64,000 nucleotides of DNA, taken from the NCBI GenBank assembly GCA_024114885.1, contig CP099418.1, positions 2,108,001 to 2,172,000 on the forward strand, given 5' to 3'. This document shows positions 46,943 to 57,457 of this stretch, piece after piece. The notes beneath the pieces are model-generated. The model was not told where the DNA came from and made no database searches. It worked only from the letters and a program-made list of their open reading frames with translations. The position numbers and the translations under genes are program-made. The stretch is from Septoria linicola (Eukaryota > Ascomycota > Dothideomycetes > Mycosphaerellales > Mycosphaerellaceae). Each line of letters opens with the position of its first letter. Within the stretch, counting starts at the first letter, position 1.

Positions 46943-49318
46943 TTAGAACATCTCGACTCCTACTGCGGATGGCAAGTGCCCAACGTCGTGATATGGTTCG
47001 CGATTCAGGTCTCGATTCTGCTTACTACTGAATCCTCCCTGCGCATGATCGTCACCCAAGTCCAGGTCGTGGTCCTCACCGTCATCAGCTATCTTGATCA
47101 CGCTCGTGCCCGCTCTCAGACTCTCAGGCAGCCAATCTGGCGTCAGAGGTTGTGGACGAGGCCTTCGTCGAAATGGAAGGCTGACATCAGCCTCAGTGCG
47201 ACCACGAGCATTTCCTGCTTCATAGGGTGATGCTCGTGGGTTCGAATACAAGTCCTCGAAGCTGCCACTCCCGCTGAGGGCGGAAGACGGGCGGAGAAAA
47301 TCTGGTGACAAGGGTGCAGGGCGTTTCTTACGCCATATCGGGCTTGATGCGTATGCGCCTGCCGGTGCCCAGCCTGGCGCATTGCTCTTGGTCGTCGGGG
47401 GAAGGGGGGAGATCTCTGCCTGCGAGATATTGGACGATTTGAACCGCGCTCGTGACAGAATCAGATTCCGATTATCTATTGGAAGTTGTTGAGCATAGCT
47501 TGCTGTAGGAGGCGATGATAGGGGTGATATCGACGAAGTAGTCTCGCGAGAGTAAGTCGGCTGTGGGAGTCTAGGTGGAAGTATGAGCTCTGTAGTCCGG
47601 ATCTCAGAAGCTGGCAACGTATCTCGCGCTGTGAAAATGAAGCCTATCGGGCCTTCCTCTTCTGTCTCTTCTTGCGAAGCATGCTCATCTGAGGATGATT
47701 GACTTGCGGATGAATCTGTACTCGTAGGGGAGGTGGAAGTACATCGTACTGAGTGATCGCGTAGCTCAGACCAGGGAGTCGAGTCCATGTGATCGAGCAC
47801 GGAGCCAGTGACTCCGTTGTCGTACTCTTCCAGGGATGAGGTCTCACTATCAGAGTTCTCTGCGATCTCGCATAATATGTTGAAGCTCGTAATCTCTGCG
47901 GCCAAGTCTTCTACGGTGAACGTGCTCCGTTGTAGCTCCCGCCAAGTCGACGCTCGTCTTGTTGGCGATTCACCATCCATCTCTGACGGCCGGGAGTTAT
48001 CGCTGTTCGATCTCGATATGTCCGCGTAGTGAGTATTACTATGGTAGTCGGCTTCAGCCTCTGCTAGCTGAGCCATGATCACAGGATTGATCGATAACCT
48101 CGTCAGGCTCGTTCCGCGACGCCTCGTGCGCGGCGATTCTGCATCGAGCTCCGAAATCTTTGTGTTGCCGCTACTCGATCTTGAGATTGCGAAGCTTGCG
48201 TCGCCACGAGGTGCCGGTGCGCCAGAAGGAAGTACAAATGGGAAGCTTGAAAGTCTTCGGAGACTCGAGGCTGTGCGCGTGGGAGATTCTGCATCCATCT
48301 CTGTAATTACTGCCAAATCATCACCGGCCAACTCCAGCGGTGTCGACGGCGTTATGTTGCTGAACCCTGACACATCTGCCTGTGCAGATGAGTACGACTT
48401 TCGCAGTCGTGTATGACCACGCGGCTGGGTAAGACAAACCACAGGGACGATTTCTTGAGAGCTGACATGGGTCTTGACTTCCTCAACTGGGATTGGAAGC
48501 CTCTCTGCACTCTCGGTCATTTCTGGGAAATTCGCTCGTATCGAGTTGCTTCTTGCAGATCGCCCTGAGCCAGTGACAGCACTCCTCGCGCCAGCAAACC
48601 AGCTTCGCGATGGCTCGTTATGCTCACTCCTCCAGGGGCTTGTACTGCTAGCTCCAAATAGTACGGACGTGGTCGGCGTAGTGACACACTCTGAGCATCT
48701 CGCAGCTTTGAAGTAGGTGCCCGCCTGTCGCTTTCTACGCCAGAGGGCGAAGAACACAGCTCCAGCTAGTATAAGAGAAGCGAGAATGAACAGAATTCCC
48801 AGCGCTATGGCAACTTTCCGGTCGCCAGTATTGCTTTTCACCTCTCCTACCCCGTGAATACTGCTTGTCGGTACCTTTGTCGCTGATGATGTCCTGGTCG
48901 CGGGAGTCGATGTGTCTAGACTGGTATCGCTTGTGGTCGTTCCACGCTCGCTGCTAGAGGGTGTTGGCATGGCGCTGCTCGACGTTAAAGCTTCCCAAGT
49001 TACAGATGTTGGAGTAGCAGTCGGAGCGCTCGGAACGCCCGTCGGAACGCCAGTGTATGTCGTACCACCGATATCAAATGTGCTAGGCCATTGCACTGTC
49101 TGTAGATTCACGTTCGTCGGCGTCCACTCTGGGAAGGCTTGTTCGATGAGTGACTTCGCAGCGTTGACGACGGCGTCTATGTTGCTTTGCTCAGTATCCG
49201 ACCATAGACCATCTGCGCCTTGTGCCGACGGATTTCGTGCCTCAATGAGCCCTGCTTGTGCTGCGGCCTGCACTGCGCAAACAATCAAGCACAGCGACGA
49301 AGCTGCTCTGCAGCACAT
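46943..49318 (-). CDS. Single-pass membrane protein with triplicated cytosolic motif
   Basis: A 791-residue protein from ATG 49318. The N-terminus MCCRAASSLCLIVCAVQAAAQA looks like a signal peptide. A small ectodomain and a Ser/Thr-rich stalk follow (SSSERGTTTSDTSLDTSTP). One transmembrane helix (VAIALGILFILASLILAGAVFFALW) precedes a RRKR stop-transfer. The long cytosolic region is disordered. It contains three copies of an [ML]-D-[AG]-E-S-P motif followed by Arg and Ser/Thr residues (for example MDAESPTRTASSLRRLS). The C-terminus has PAPLSPDFLRPSS and PQPLTPDWLPESL. The layout resembles fungal surface sensors or signalling scaffolds, but I do not recognise a named family. The frame is open to an ATG at 49381, which would place 21 residues before the signal. 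Confidence 0.75.
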   Translation of the reverse strand: MCCRAASSLCLIVCAVQAAAQAGLIEARNPSAQGADGLWSDTEQSNIDAVVNAAKSLIEQAFPEWTPTNVNLQTVQWPSTFDIGGTTYTGVPTGVPSAPTATPTSVTWEALTSSSAMPTPSSSERGTTTSDTSLDTSTPATRTSSATKVPTSSIHGVGEVKSNTGDRKVAIALGILFILASLILAGAVFFALWRRKRQAGTYFKAARCSECVTTPTTSVLFGASSTSPWRSEHNEPSRSWFAGARSAVTGSGRSARSNSIRANFPEMTESAERLPIPVEEVKTHVSSQEIVPVVCLTQPRGHTRLRKSYSSAQADVSGFSNITPSTPLELAGDDLAVITEMDAESPTRTASSLRRLSSFPFVLPSGAPAPRGDASFAISRSSSGNTKISELDAESPRTRRRGTSLTRLSINPVIMAQLAEAEADYHSNTHYADISRSNSDNSRPSEMDGESPTRRASTWRELQRSTFTVEDLAAEITSFNILCEIAENSDSETSSLEEYDNGVTGSVLDHMDSTPWSELRDHSVRCTSTSPTSTDSSASQSSSDEHASQEETEEEGPIGFIFTARDTLPASEIRTTELILPPRLPQPTYSRETTSSISPLSSPPTASYAQQLPIDNRNLILSRARFKSSNISQAEISPLPPTTKSNAPGWAPAGAYASSPIWRKKRPAPLSPDFLRPSSALSGSGSFEDLYSNPRASPYEAGNARGRTEADVSLPFRRRPRPQPLTPDWLPESLRAGTSVIKIADDGEDHDLDLGDDHAQGGFSSKQNRDLNREPYHDVGHLPSAVGVEMF

Positions 49319-50588
49319 GATCCGATCTTGGTCCAATGCCAACAGACGAAGCAAGAAAGGCCAGTCGTCACGATGGCACACATTAGCTCAGCGAAGGAGG
49401 CCAAAGATTCTTCGGAAGTCGAAATGAGTGCGTATTTGCCATTTGCACCAGCACAATGTGCAAATTACCCATGTTAGAGGCTTCACATAGCTTGGACTTC
49501 GTCAAAGGGTCAATGCGTCTACTCATGGCTCTCTAATCTCATCTCTGCACCGAGCTGTGCTGTGCTGTGTATCCTGGTGGACCGCAGGTCCCGGTTCGCT
49601 GTGTCGAATGTGAACACACGAGATGAACGCAACATGGCTAATTTCGCGCAATGCCGGCCGCTGTCTGCGGTGGCGAAGACAGCTCGATATTATGTCGATG
49701 GTGAAAGCGAGCGCAACGGCTGTGCATACTCTCAGCGATCACAAATCGAACATTGGCCGGCTGGCGCAGCACGATTACCAGAGGCGAGGTTTCGTGGTGG
49801 CTGCTCGTCACGTAGCCGTTCCATTAAATATAGATCTTCGAAGACGTGTGTTCCACGTTGCTCGATGGACTAGGATCGCCGGATATAGGTTCAATCTCTG
49901 TCGTCGAATATAGCATCAGGCCGATGAACCCTGTGCATAACTTCTCGTGCTGTAATTAACTCTAGATTCTTATCAGTCCACATATCGAGAGCAATAGTCA
50001 AGTTCTATATCTTCTTTGCGGAACATGGTGCGTTCTCGGAGTGCTGGTACCTCTGGCAGACATGGCTCCAGACATGTGCCTTGATGACATGTGCCTTGAT
50101 AAGCTATGGCTGTCAAGTGGTCGTCAAACCCCACGCTACCACCATGCGCTCTCGTTAACCACGTTCCAGGTCCAGCGCTATCGCATGTGGTGCTGCAGCA
50201 CAAGAGGTGGGCGCCTCTGAGTGTGCTGACGGCTCTGTATTGCGTCATGCTAGGCCTTGCCCAGTTTGAGATGTACTGGTATGATGTGCCCAACGACATT
50301 GCAGACGCGGCTGTTTCAGATCCCCGGCCTCGACTCGGATTCCTTCTCACAGCACCGCGTAGGTTTCAAGGTGGGCGATAGGGTTCTTCGATGGAATAAC
50401 TCACATGGAAAACTATCAAAGGTAGCCCTGTGCAGCTAATTCGTGTTCTCCCACTCAGACTCAATTGTGGTTGCTTAGCTTCTCATCATTGGATCAAATC
50501 ATAGAGGTACGTGCCGAAATCAAAGCCGCACTATTCTTTTCAACCTGCATGTTTCGTGTCACCTTTTGTCTCCGACTTGAGCTTCGCC
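49319..50588. other. Intergenic region
   Basis: About 1.27 kb with several short frames, none convincing. No RNA gene or repeat is recognised. Confidence 0.5.
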
Positions 50589-51328
50589 TCAGACGATGCC
50601 TTCGATGCCCTTGAGAGCAGTGTGGCGCACACACAACCACTCCCCGCTTCTTTCGTTGCGCTTCCACTCAAACAGGCTCACACCTTGAGTAGAGATGGCT
50701 CCCGGCTGGTTGTTCGCCGAAGCGTTGATGAAGACATTCGCATAGCCTCTTATCTCATCTACCTCACAACTTGTGCCAAGAATGCTAATCTGAACTTGAG
50801 GCGCATACGAATGGATCAACTTGTAGCTATGCGAGCATATTAGCATGGTATACTGTGGCTATGAGCACGGCAAACAACATACGTCTCCAAATGCGACCAA
50901 TACGAGTTCACCTCCGCGAAATCGGTCAAACGAGCTGTGAAGCACGAATGGTCCACAACTGAAGCTAACCTTTCGGCGTGCATCCAGTCACGATTGTTGA
51001 TCGAGTCAATGAACTCGCAAGATACTCTGACCAGGTACTGAGAAGTCGTCTCAATTGGATCAGTGAGCATCGCAGCTGGAGTAGCATCCGAAGCCTCGCT
51101 TGTCGTCTGATGTCTTGGGTCATACAGTGGATCCATAGACGCATCTAATAACATAGCCCACGATGGGTCGGATGTGGGATAGGAAGTGGGCAGACGTGCG
51201 GCAGATGGCGGCGTAGCAGGAATCCAGATAGAACCTTGACGTGATGGCGCTGGAGTGCGGAACTTGATCGGCGTGTGCGCTGCAGATGATGCCGGGCTGG
51301 CGGGTATGAAGATCGCTGCGTGCTCCAT
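50589..51328 (-). CDS. NTF2/SnoaL-like domain protein
   Basis: Exons 51328-50883 and 50826-50589 (56-nt phase-2 intron with CTAAT) give 227 residues starting MEHAAIFIPASPASS. The first ~90 residues are Pro/Ser-rich and disordered. The rest resembles an NTF2-like cone fold: an N-terminal helix (QYLVRVSCEFIDSINNRDWMHAERL), a long stretch around SYWSHLETY and then alternating beta strands (VQISILGTSCEVDEIRGYANVFINAS, QGVSLFEWKRNERSGEWLCVRHTALKG). No catalytic residues can be assigned. The splice choice is supported by phase and by continuity of the fold. Confidence 0.7.
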
Positions 51329-51636
51329 AGTGAGTGTCGCAGCTGTTGACAATAGTTCAAGGCACGGTATATGCTGAAGGGGAGCTTGTTTGGGCGCGAT
51401 GGACAAATGATTTGGCGAAGTGGGCACGGAAGAACACGAATGAGCTTAGAGCTCGAGGGCCGGAGCCCTTGGGTGAAGCTGATGTATACAACGTGGAAGA
51501 TGTGAACAGGATAAAGCCTGACCAAGGCAAATAGAGACCGAATGTGTAGTGAGGAGACAAGAAGCAGAGGCAGAGGTTCGTGATAGTCGGTTTATATAAC
51601 CCCACTTCTTCGGGTGCTTGCCGTCGCGTTCATCCT
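51329..51636. promoter_or_regulatory. Upstream region of NTF2-like gene
   Basis: About 310 bp between the NTF2-like start codon and the left target duplication of the MITE. Probable promoter of the minus-strand gene. Confidence 0.4.
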
Positions 51637-51645
51637 GGAGGTGTT
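51637..51645. repeat. Left target-site duplication of MITE
   Basis: GGAGGTGTT, identical to 52162-52170 on the other side of the element. Confidence 0.85.
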
Positions 51646-51701
51646 TAGTCTCAGTGCTCAGAACACGCAGCTCGCCAAGCCTCGCGGGCGTGGTCTGAGG
51701 G
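51646..51701 (+). repeat. Left terminal inverted repeat of MITE
   Basis: 56 bp, the exact reverse complement of 52106-52161; outer end TAGTCTCAG, inner end GGTCTGAGGG. Confidence 0.93.
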
Positions 51702-52105
51702 TCACACTATTCTATACGCCTATACAGAGCAGCTACGGGTACATCCGCAAACCTATAAGTCGATATATCTCGCGCTATAGTAGCTCTAGAACAATGAACT
51801 AAGAAGTTCTCTATAGAACTACTTATATAGGTTAAGTAATATAGCTTTTATCTTATTATCTTTTAAAATAAAAGAGAAGATACGTTTTAAAGATATACGC
51901 TAAGGCGCCAAGTGCTTATATAAGCAGCTCTTATTTTCTATATATCTATCGTATAACGTAGGATATAATAATTTTATAAAAGGTTCTAGATAGGCTTACT
52001 ATAGATCTACGATATTAGCTGAAAAGATACTATAAATAGCTCAAGTTGAAGGACTAGATAGCTTTTATCGAAGCTGCGCTCTATCTACTAAAATTCTAAG
52101 TAGCG

Positions 52106-52161
52106 CCCTCAGACCACGCCCGCGAGGCTTGGCGAGCTGCGTGTTCTGAGCACTGAGACTA
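52106..52161 (-). repeat. Right terminal inverted repeat of MITE
   Basis: 56 bp, the exact reverse complement of 51646-51701. Confidence 0.93.
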
Positions 52162-52170
52162 GGAGGTGTT
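52162..52170. repeat. Right target-site duplication of MITE
   Basis: GGAGGTGTT, the direct copy of 51637-51645; 59 bp before the PRP11 start codon. Confidence 0.85.
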
Positions 52171-52229
52171 GCTGTCTAACTTTCCGCTCTTCCTCCGGTT
52201 TGTCCACTCGCGACCTCAACACCTTCAAC

Positions 52230-52937
52230 ATGGACTATCAAAACCGTGCTGGCTCGAAATTCGGCGGTGGCGGTGTTGCGTCGCAAAGCGCGACCAATGC
52301 TGATCGACGCGAGCGGCTGCGAAAACTCGCTCTCGAGACCATCGACCTCGACAAAGATCCGTACTTTTTCAAAAATCATGTCGGGTCGTTTGAATGCCGC
52401 CTGTGCCTTACAGTGCACCAGAACGACGGCTCATACCTCGCACATACACAGGGCCGCAAGCATCAGACCAATCTCGCGCGTCGCGCTGCCAAAGATGCAC
52501 AGTTGGGCAAGAAAGCAGATGAGGGATACACTGGTGCAAATGCAGTGCAGATCAAGCGCAACATTGTCAAAATCGGACGCCCAGGCTACTCTGTGACCAA
52601 GACAAGGGATCCTATTACAAGACAAGACGGACTTCTGTTCAGTCTGCAATACCCAGAAATCGCGCAAGGAGTGGAACCAAGAGTACGCTTCATGAGCGCG
52701 TACGAGCAAAAGATAGAGGATCCCCCGGACAAGGCCTTCCAGTACCTGCTTGTTGCTGCAGAACCGTATGAGACCTGTGGGTTCAAGGTGCAGGCCCGAG
52801 ACATCGATCGTAGGGAGGAGAAGTATTGGACCTGGTGGGATCAGGATTCGAAGCAGTTCTGGGTACAAATCAACTTCAAGACCGAGAGAGAGGAGAGGTT
52901 CAGTGGCGTCCCTGGCCTAGCGCCTACGAGAAGATGA
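52230..52937 (+). CDS. PRP11: Splicing factor SF3a subunit 2/Prp11
   Basis: U2 snRNP SF3a subunit needed for prespliceosome formation. The intronless frame has 235 residues starting MDYQNRAGSKFGGGGVASQS, nearly the universal N-terminus of SF3A2. A matrin/U1-type C2H2 zinc finger is present: Cys56, Cys59, His72 and His78 (FECRLCLTVHQNDGSYLAHTQGRKH). The C-terminal part contains GRPGYSVTKTRDPITRQDGLLFSLQYPEI and FGCPY-region equivalents ending WVQINFKTER. It lacks the long proline-rich tail of animal SF3A2, as expected for fungi. The MITE end is 68 bp upstream of the start. Confidence 0.96.
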   Translation: MDYQNRAGSKFGGGGVASQSATNADRRERLRKLALETIDLDKDPYFFKNHVGSFECRLCLTVHQNDGSYLAHTQGRKHQTNLARRAAKDAQLGKKADEGYTGANAVQIKRNIVKIGRPGYSVTKTRDPITRQDGLLFSLQYPEIAQGVEPRVRFMSAYEQKIEDPPDKAFQYLLVAAEPYETCGFKVQARDIDRREEKYWTWWDQDSKQFWVQINFKTEREERFSGVPGLAPTRR

Positions 52938-54895
52938 GGAGGGGAGCAGGACAGTAACAGGACCTCGCAATCGGGGGTTGCAGCTGTTTGCGACAGGCGC
53001 AATACCTGGCCGTGGCTGAGGACTAGTAACGCCAACAGCTGAGGCTACGATCTCGCGCGCGCTGATTCTGCTGTTGCGAAGCTTGTGGACGATCACGATG
53101 GATCAGACCAAGCTTGCTACGGGCAAGTCGCGGCCGCGATAGTGCATCACACAGGAGACACGACGTTCGGAAAGCGATCTAGTGCGTAAGAGTTCCATCG
53201 ACACCTCACTCCAGGACTTTGACTAACATCATGGTACATCAGCCGCATGCGCTCGCAGCACATCAGTATTCAAACTCTACCTTTTGATGTCGGTCAATCA
53301 TGACCGATGTACATGATGCACAAGAGGCATAGCCACTTTCTAGGTGTGGGCGATGACACCGCTTAGGAGTAAGAACGGCACGCAACGGATGAGGGTGTAT
53401 TATACCAAGCTCTTGTATCAACACAATAACGCAAGGGAAGATAACCCTCACTTCCACGCTCCTGGTTCCTTGCTTACGAACGTCGTTGATAGCTGCAGAT
53501 CTTTTAGTGTTTTCCAAATGGCACAATCTGGAGCGTAGTCGTGGGATTGCACTGTGCTCGCACGACGGCAAAGCCGAGTATGAGCGGTGATATGCGTAGC
53601 TTGCACACGTGGGGTCGGCTCTTGATATGGGCCAAGTCGTTGGGCTAAAGGTTACATTGCTCTCACACGCCAGCACAGCCAGCACGCTCGCGTGGTGACA
53701 AAGGCCTACATGACAGCCTTATCAGTGAGTGCTGCAGGTGACCGTGGCTAGCGCTGCAGCCCTGAGCCTTTTATATAGTAGTTGCTTGGTGCTGCACGCA
53801 CGGAGATGTGCTGCAAACAGGTTCGCGTTCTTGGAAGAGTAAGTTAGTGCTCCGTGCTCGACCTGGTGGCATCGGTGGATGACTGCGATCTGCTGGACTA
53901 TCACTCGTTTCGTGGCGCAGATGAGAAGTGGGAATTCACTATCACTGTGCGGGGATCTTGACTTTGACGTGATGCGCATCTCGTGTTGCAAAAGGCATGC
54001 AGCAGTCCAATATTGCCTCCAACGTGTCGTCACGATCAGGATGCTGGAGGAGGCAAAAGTGGTAGTCCGGTCTTGCCGTGTGCCTCTACCATAGAGAAGG
54101 CTGATCGCGATATGAATGGCAGGCGTCCATTTTGTCTGCGGCAGGGCGGCCGGCTGCGCTGTGGTGTTCCTCGCCAGTATCTCTGCCATTAGTAATGGTG
54201 GCGTTCTTAGCTTCCCCAGTTTGTGGCCAATTGCTGTATGCAAGGACCTTGTGCGATATTCCAGAAGCCGCGGCAAAGATAACGAGGATGGGATCGTCGG
54301 CTCTACGCGTGCCAACTCGTGGATTCCATTGGCGGGCATGGCAGAGATGGCGTTATGCGAGCTTGCTTGTGCACGACTTGGTTAATGCTAAGCAGGAGCT
54401 GGAGAGCAGAGGAACCGCCACGCATGAGAGGGGCCGCAGGCACAGCCAGATAGAAGCAACTCATCAGCTTTTGCGGAAGGACCATGCCTCACGCTCCTCC
54501 AGCAGGTCTGATCGACACGCTTTTGAGTTCGACTGTGCTCTCGGAGGTGTGACCATCGTGAGACCGTGAACGGTGCGGTGAAGTAGAAGATGGGTATCGT
54601 GTACCGGTTGACTTTGTGTCAACAGCAGGTGTCTGCTCGGCTTGCGAACGTGGCGCCGCGCGGGTGATCGCCTCGCACATGTACCTGGGCCTCCACCGAA
54701 CCAATCTATCACTGGTGTTAGTGCGAAGGGCAGAGTTGCGAGCTCTGGTGGTAGCCCGGCTGGACTGTGCAAGTAGTCCGTCCGTCCTCATGGCGGTCCC
54801 TCGCTCGTAATGCTAAATCCTCCTTCCTAAAGAGACTGCGTTGGTTACGGCACAGCACAATCCAGCGTCTTTTTAAATGCACAGAGGCTTTCCCA
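52938..54895. other. Gene-poor region upstream of transcription factor
   Basis: About 2 kb with several short frames on both strands that look spurious. Probably the PRP11 3' UTR and a long promoter of the Zn2Cys6 gene, as is common for fungal regulators. Confidence 0.5.
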
Positions 54896-57457
54896 ATGCG
54901 CTCCGCCCAGATGACGTTGGCGCAGGATCCTACGGTGGCAGCCACGCCAGCAAAACCGCCCAGGAAGAGAAGACGCACTGCAGCAAGTGGAGCGACTGAT
55001 GATTGCTTCACGTGCCGGAAAAGAGCCGTGCCTTGCGATCGCAAGCGGCCTTATTGCACTCAGTGCATTGAGATTGGCAAGGAGTGCTCAGGATACAAGA
55101 CCACGTTGACCTGGGGCGTCGGCGTCGCCAGCCGTGGCAAGCTTCGAGGACTGTCGTTGCCCGTGGCCAGCAGGAACGGTGAAGCTTCAGACATCTCGTC
55201 CAGTTCGGTCCAAGATGCAGCTCGACGTCGGCAGAGTTCTGTGAGCAAGTCAGCGACGGCAGGTGCAGTGGACATTCCCAGGGCGAATGGTGCCACCTTT
55301 TCGAACCATGTCGCTGACGCAGCTTCTCTGCCGACTGCAACATCGCATGCCGCCTTCCAGCCAACATTGCCTACGATCAATGCCGGCCAGCAGGGTTGGC
55401 AAATCAATGGATATGGTCTGCAACGCCCGAATCCTTTGCGGCACCATTCCCTTCAACATATTCACACAGCCTTGGGTCCGCAGTATGACACACACGCTGC
55501 GCCCAACTCAGCGAGCTCTGGCGACTCATACACAGATCATGGCTTCAGTTCGCCTATGGAGTACCCCATAACGCCCGGCTCTAATGGCTACAGTGACTCC
55601 TATCCGCCTGGAACATCTGCATCGTACACAAGTCAGCCACTGAGCAGCTCCATTGAGAGTCTCGGCTCGAACTTCAACAACTCTTCTGTTGGTTCTTACG
55701 GCGATCATATGAGTTCAAGTATGGATTCCATTCACAGTGCTGGTTCATATGGTCAGATGAGTACTCCTACCGAAGCTCCGCAGTATAGCACAAGCCCCTT
55801 CCAGCAGGATGAGACACTTTTCAGTCCCATGGCCGACCCCATGTTCAACCAAAATCCGTTTGATCAACTAGACTTCGGCTTCCAAGAAGAAGAGGAAGAA
55901 AACAGCCAAACTCAGCTCGGCATATTCGATGCTCGATGGAGCAGTCCATTCTTCACCGTGAGCCCTCGTATGCAGTGTCTCATGGAGTACTATGATCGGC
56001 ACATCTGTCCATACCTGATTGCTTTCGACGGACCAGAGAACCCTTACAGAAAGCACATATTACAGCTGGCGATGCACAATGAAGGTTTGCAAAACGCCAT
56101 CGCTGCCCTCGCGACCAACAACATACGAATGAGAAAGCAGCCACCTCCACGACAGATGGGATTCGTGGAAGAAATCACGGATGCCTTTGACGGCAGTTCG
56201 AAGCCAAAGGAACTGAACGAGGCCACTTCGGAGGAGACTTGCTACAAGCAAATGTCTATCGACCAGTTGAACATGCAACTGACCGATACTCGCGCGGCAC
56301 AGGATGACTCTGTCATAGCCACACTTCTCATTCTGTGTCTCTTCCATGTGTGTGACTCTGGATTCAGCAAGTTCAAGACTCAGCTGGCCGGTGTGCAAAA
56401 GCTGCTGTCACTCAGGAGCCCGAGTGGCCAATCTGACTTCACAGGCTGGGTGGAAATGTTTTTCATCTGGTTTGATGTTATGACTTCTGCTGTCAATGAT
56501 CGAGAAGTACAGATCAAAAGTGAATCGCTTGACATGCTGGACTACTCATCCAACTTGGGCGCGCTCGAACATTTCTCTGGCTGCGATGGAAGACTTTTCA
56601 AGCTCATCGCTAGATTGGGCCGCCTCAATCTTCTTGCTCAAGGTCGGCCGGTCCGACCTCAAGGCAATATGCCACAGCCGCCAACCTCGCACAAGGCAAA
56701 CTGCGCGCCCATGCGTAAGAGGCAAAGATCTAGCAACTCACTCAAGACAGTCGACTACGACAACCTCGATGGCAGTGGCTGGACCACGCCTGTTCTGTCC
56801 TCTGATGATGAAATGTCGGGTTCGCCTGACGAATTCATGAATAGACCGACTTCGCATCCAGATGGACGTCGCGAATTTTGGTCCGAATGGAGTGACATCC
56901 GCGGTCGCCTGCAGGCCTGGCAAATGGACACCACAAGCATGCGAGCACCGTCACCAGATGGCACGAATGTTCGTGAAGTGGAGCTCGGCCAACGAGATAT
57001 GCTTCACATTAATGAATCCTTTCGCTATTCAGCTCTTTTGTATACCGAGCGGCTGGGGTCACCGCTGCTGCCGTCGTCCCATCCGAATTTCCAGAGATAT
57101 GTGTCGAATGCCCTCTTCCACATCACGGCTCTCGAGATCACATCATGTGTCAACAAGTTCCTTCTCTGGCCACTGTTCATTGTGGGGACGGAGTGCGTGG
57201 ATGAGGGACATCGTAACATCATTCGCTCTCGTTGCGTGGAGGTGCAAAAGGAAAGCGGGTTCTGGAACAACATCTCTGGGCTGGATGTCCTTGAAAGGGT
57301 ATGGAAAGAGGTGGGAAACAACGTTCAAGGTATGGAAGCCGCCGAGGTCAAAGCTCGAAGACGCGATTCCGAAGCTGGCAGGACCGGCCGTTATGGACAA
57401 GCATTCCGCTGGAGGAAGGCTATGGACAGGGTGGATGGAGAGTACATTGTGATATAG
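54896..57457 (+). CDS. Zn(II)2Cys6 fungal-specific transcription factor
   Basis: Nuclear DNA-binding regulator of 853 residues from ATG 54896 (an ATG at 54911 is also possible). The basic stretch PPRKRRR (21-27) precedes the binuclear zinc cluster Cys37-x2-Cys40-x6-Cys47-x6-Cys54-x2-Cys57-x6-Cys64. Next comes SGYKTTLTWGVGVASRGKLRGLSLPV, a conserved-looking segment shared by a subfamily of ascomycete regulators. A long Ser/Tyr/Gly-rich low-complexity region (about 180-330) leads to a helical Fungal_trans_2-like domain (SPRMQCLMEYYDRHICPYLIAFDGPENPY, then LLILCLFHVCDSG and LAGVQKLLSLRS). The target genes cannot be told from sequence. Confidence 0.92.
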   Translation: MRSAQMTLAQDPTVAATPAKPPRKRRRTAASGATDDCFTCRKRAVPCDRKRPYCTQCIEIGKECSGYKTTLTWGVGVASRGKLRGLSLPVASRNGEASDISSSSVQDAARRRQSSVSKSATAGAVDIPRANGATFSNHVADAASLPTATSHAAFQPTLPTINAGQQGWQINGYGLQRPNPLRHHSLQHIHTALGPQYDTHAAPNSASSGDSYTDHGFSSPMEYPITPGSNGYSDSYPPGTSASYTSQPLSSSIESLGSNFNNSSVGSYGDHMSSSMDSIHSAGSYGQMSTPTEAPQYSTSPFQQDETLFSPMADPMFNQNPFDQLDFGFQEEEEENSQTQLGIFDARWSSPFFTVSPRMQCLMEYYDRHICPYLIAFDGPENPYRKHILQLAMHNEGLQNAIAALATNNIRMRKQPPPRQMGFVEEITDAFDGSSKPKELNEATSEETCYKQMSIDQLNMQLTDTRAAQDDSVIATLLILCLFHVCDSGFSKFKTQLAGVQKLLSLRSPSGQSDFTGWVEMFFIWFDVMTSAVNDREVQIKSESLDMLDYSSNLGALEHFSGCDGRLFKLIARLGRLNLLAQGRPVRPQGNMPQPPTSHKANCAPMRKRQRSSNSLKTVDYDNLDGSGWTTPVLSSDDEMSGSPDEFMNRPTSHPDGRREFWSEWSDIRGRLQAWQMDTTSMRAPSPDGTNVREVELGQRDMLHINESFRYSALLYTERLGSPLLPSSHPNFQRYVSNALFHITALEITSCVNKFLLWPLFIVGTECVDEGHRNIIRSRCVEVQKESGFWNNISGLDVLERVWKEVGNNVQGMEAAEVKARRRDSEAGRTGRYGQAFRWRKAMDRVDGEYIVI

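Larger units (their letters stand above)
51646..52161. mobile_element. MITE with perfect 56-bp TIRs, MULE-like
   Basis: A 516-bp non-autonomous element. The left end (51646-51701) and the right end (52106-52161) are perfect inverted repeats over all 56 bp and begin TAGTCTCAGTG. It is flanked by the 9-bp direct repeat GGAGGTGTT. Long TIRs with a 9-bp duplication point to the Mutator-like (MULE) superfamily; this is inferred from structure only. The interior has no long frame and is strikingly AT-rich (TATA, CTA and TAG dominate) while the ends stay GC-rich and unmutated. It lies between the divergent NTF2-like and PRP11 genes. Confidence 0.9.

Noticed and set aside
53722..54339. 205-codon minus-strand frame
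   Set aside because: Overlaps several equally long frames on the other strand and has no domain-like pattern or coding composition.
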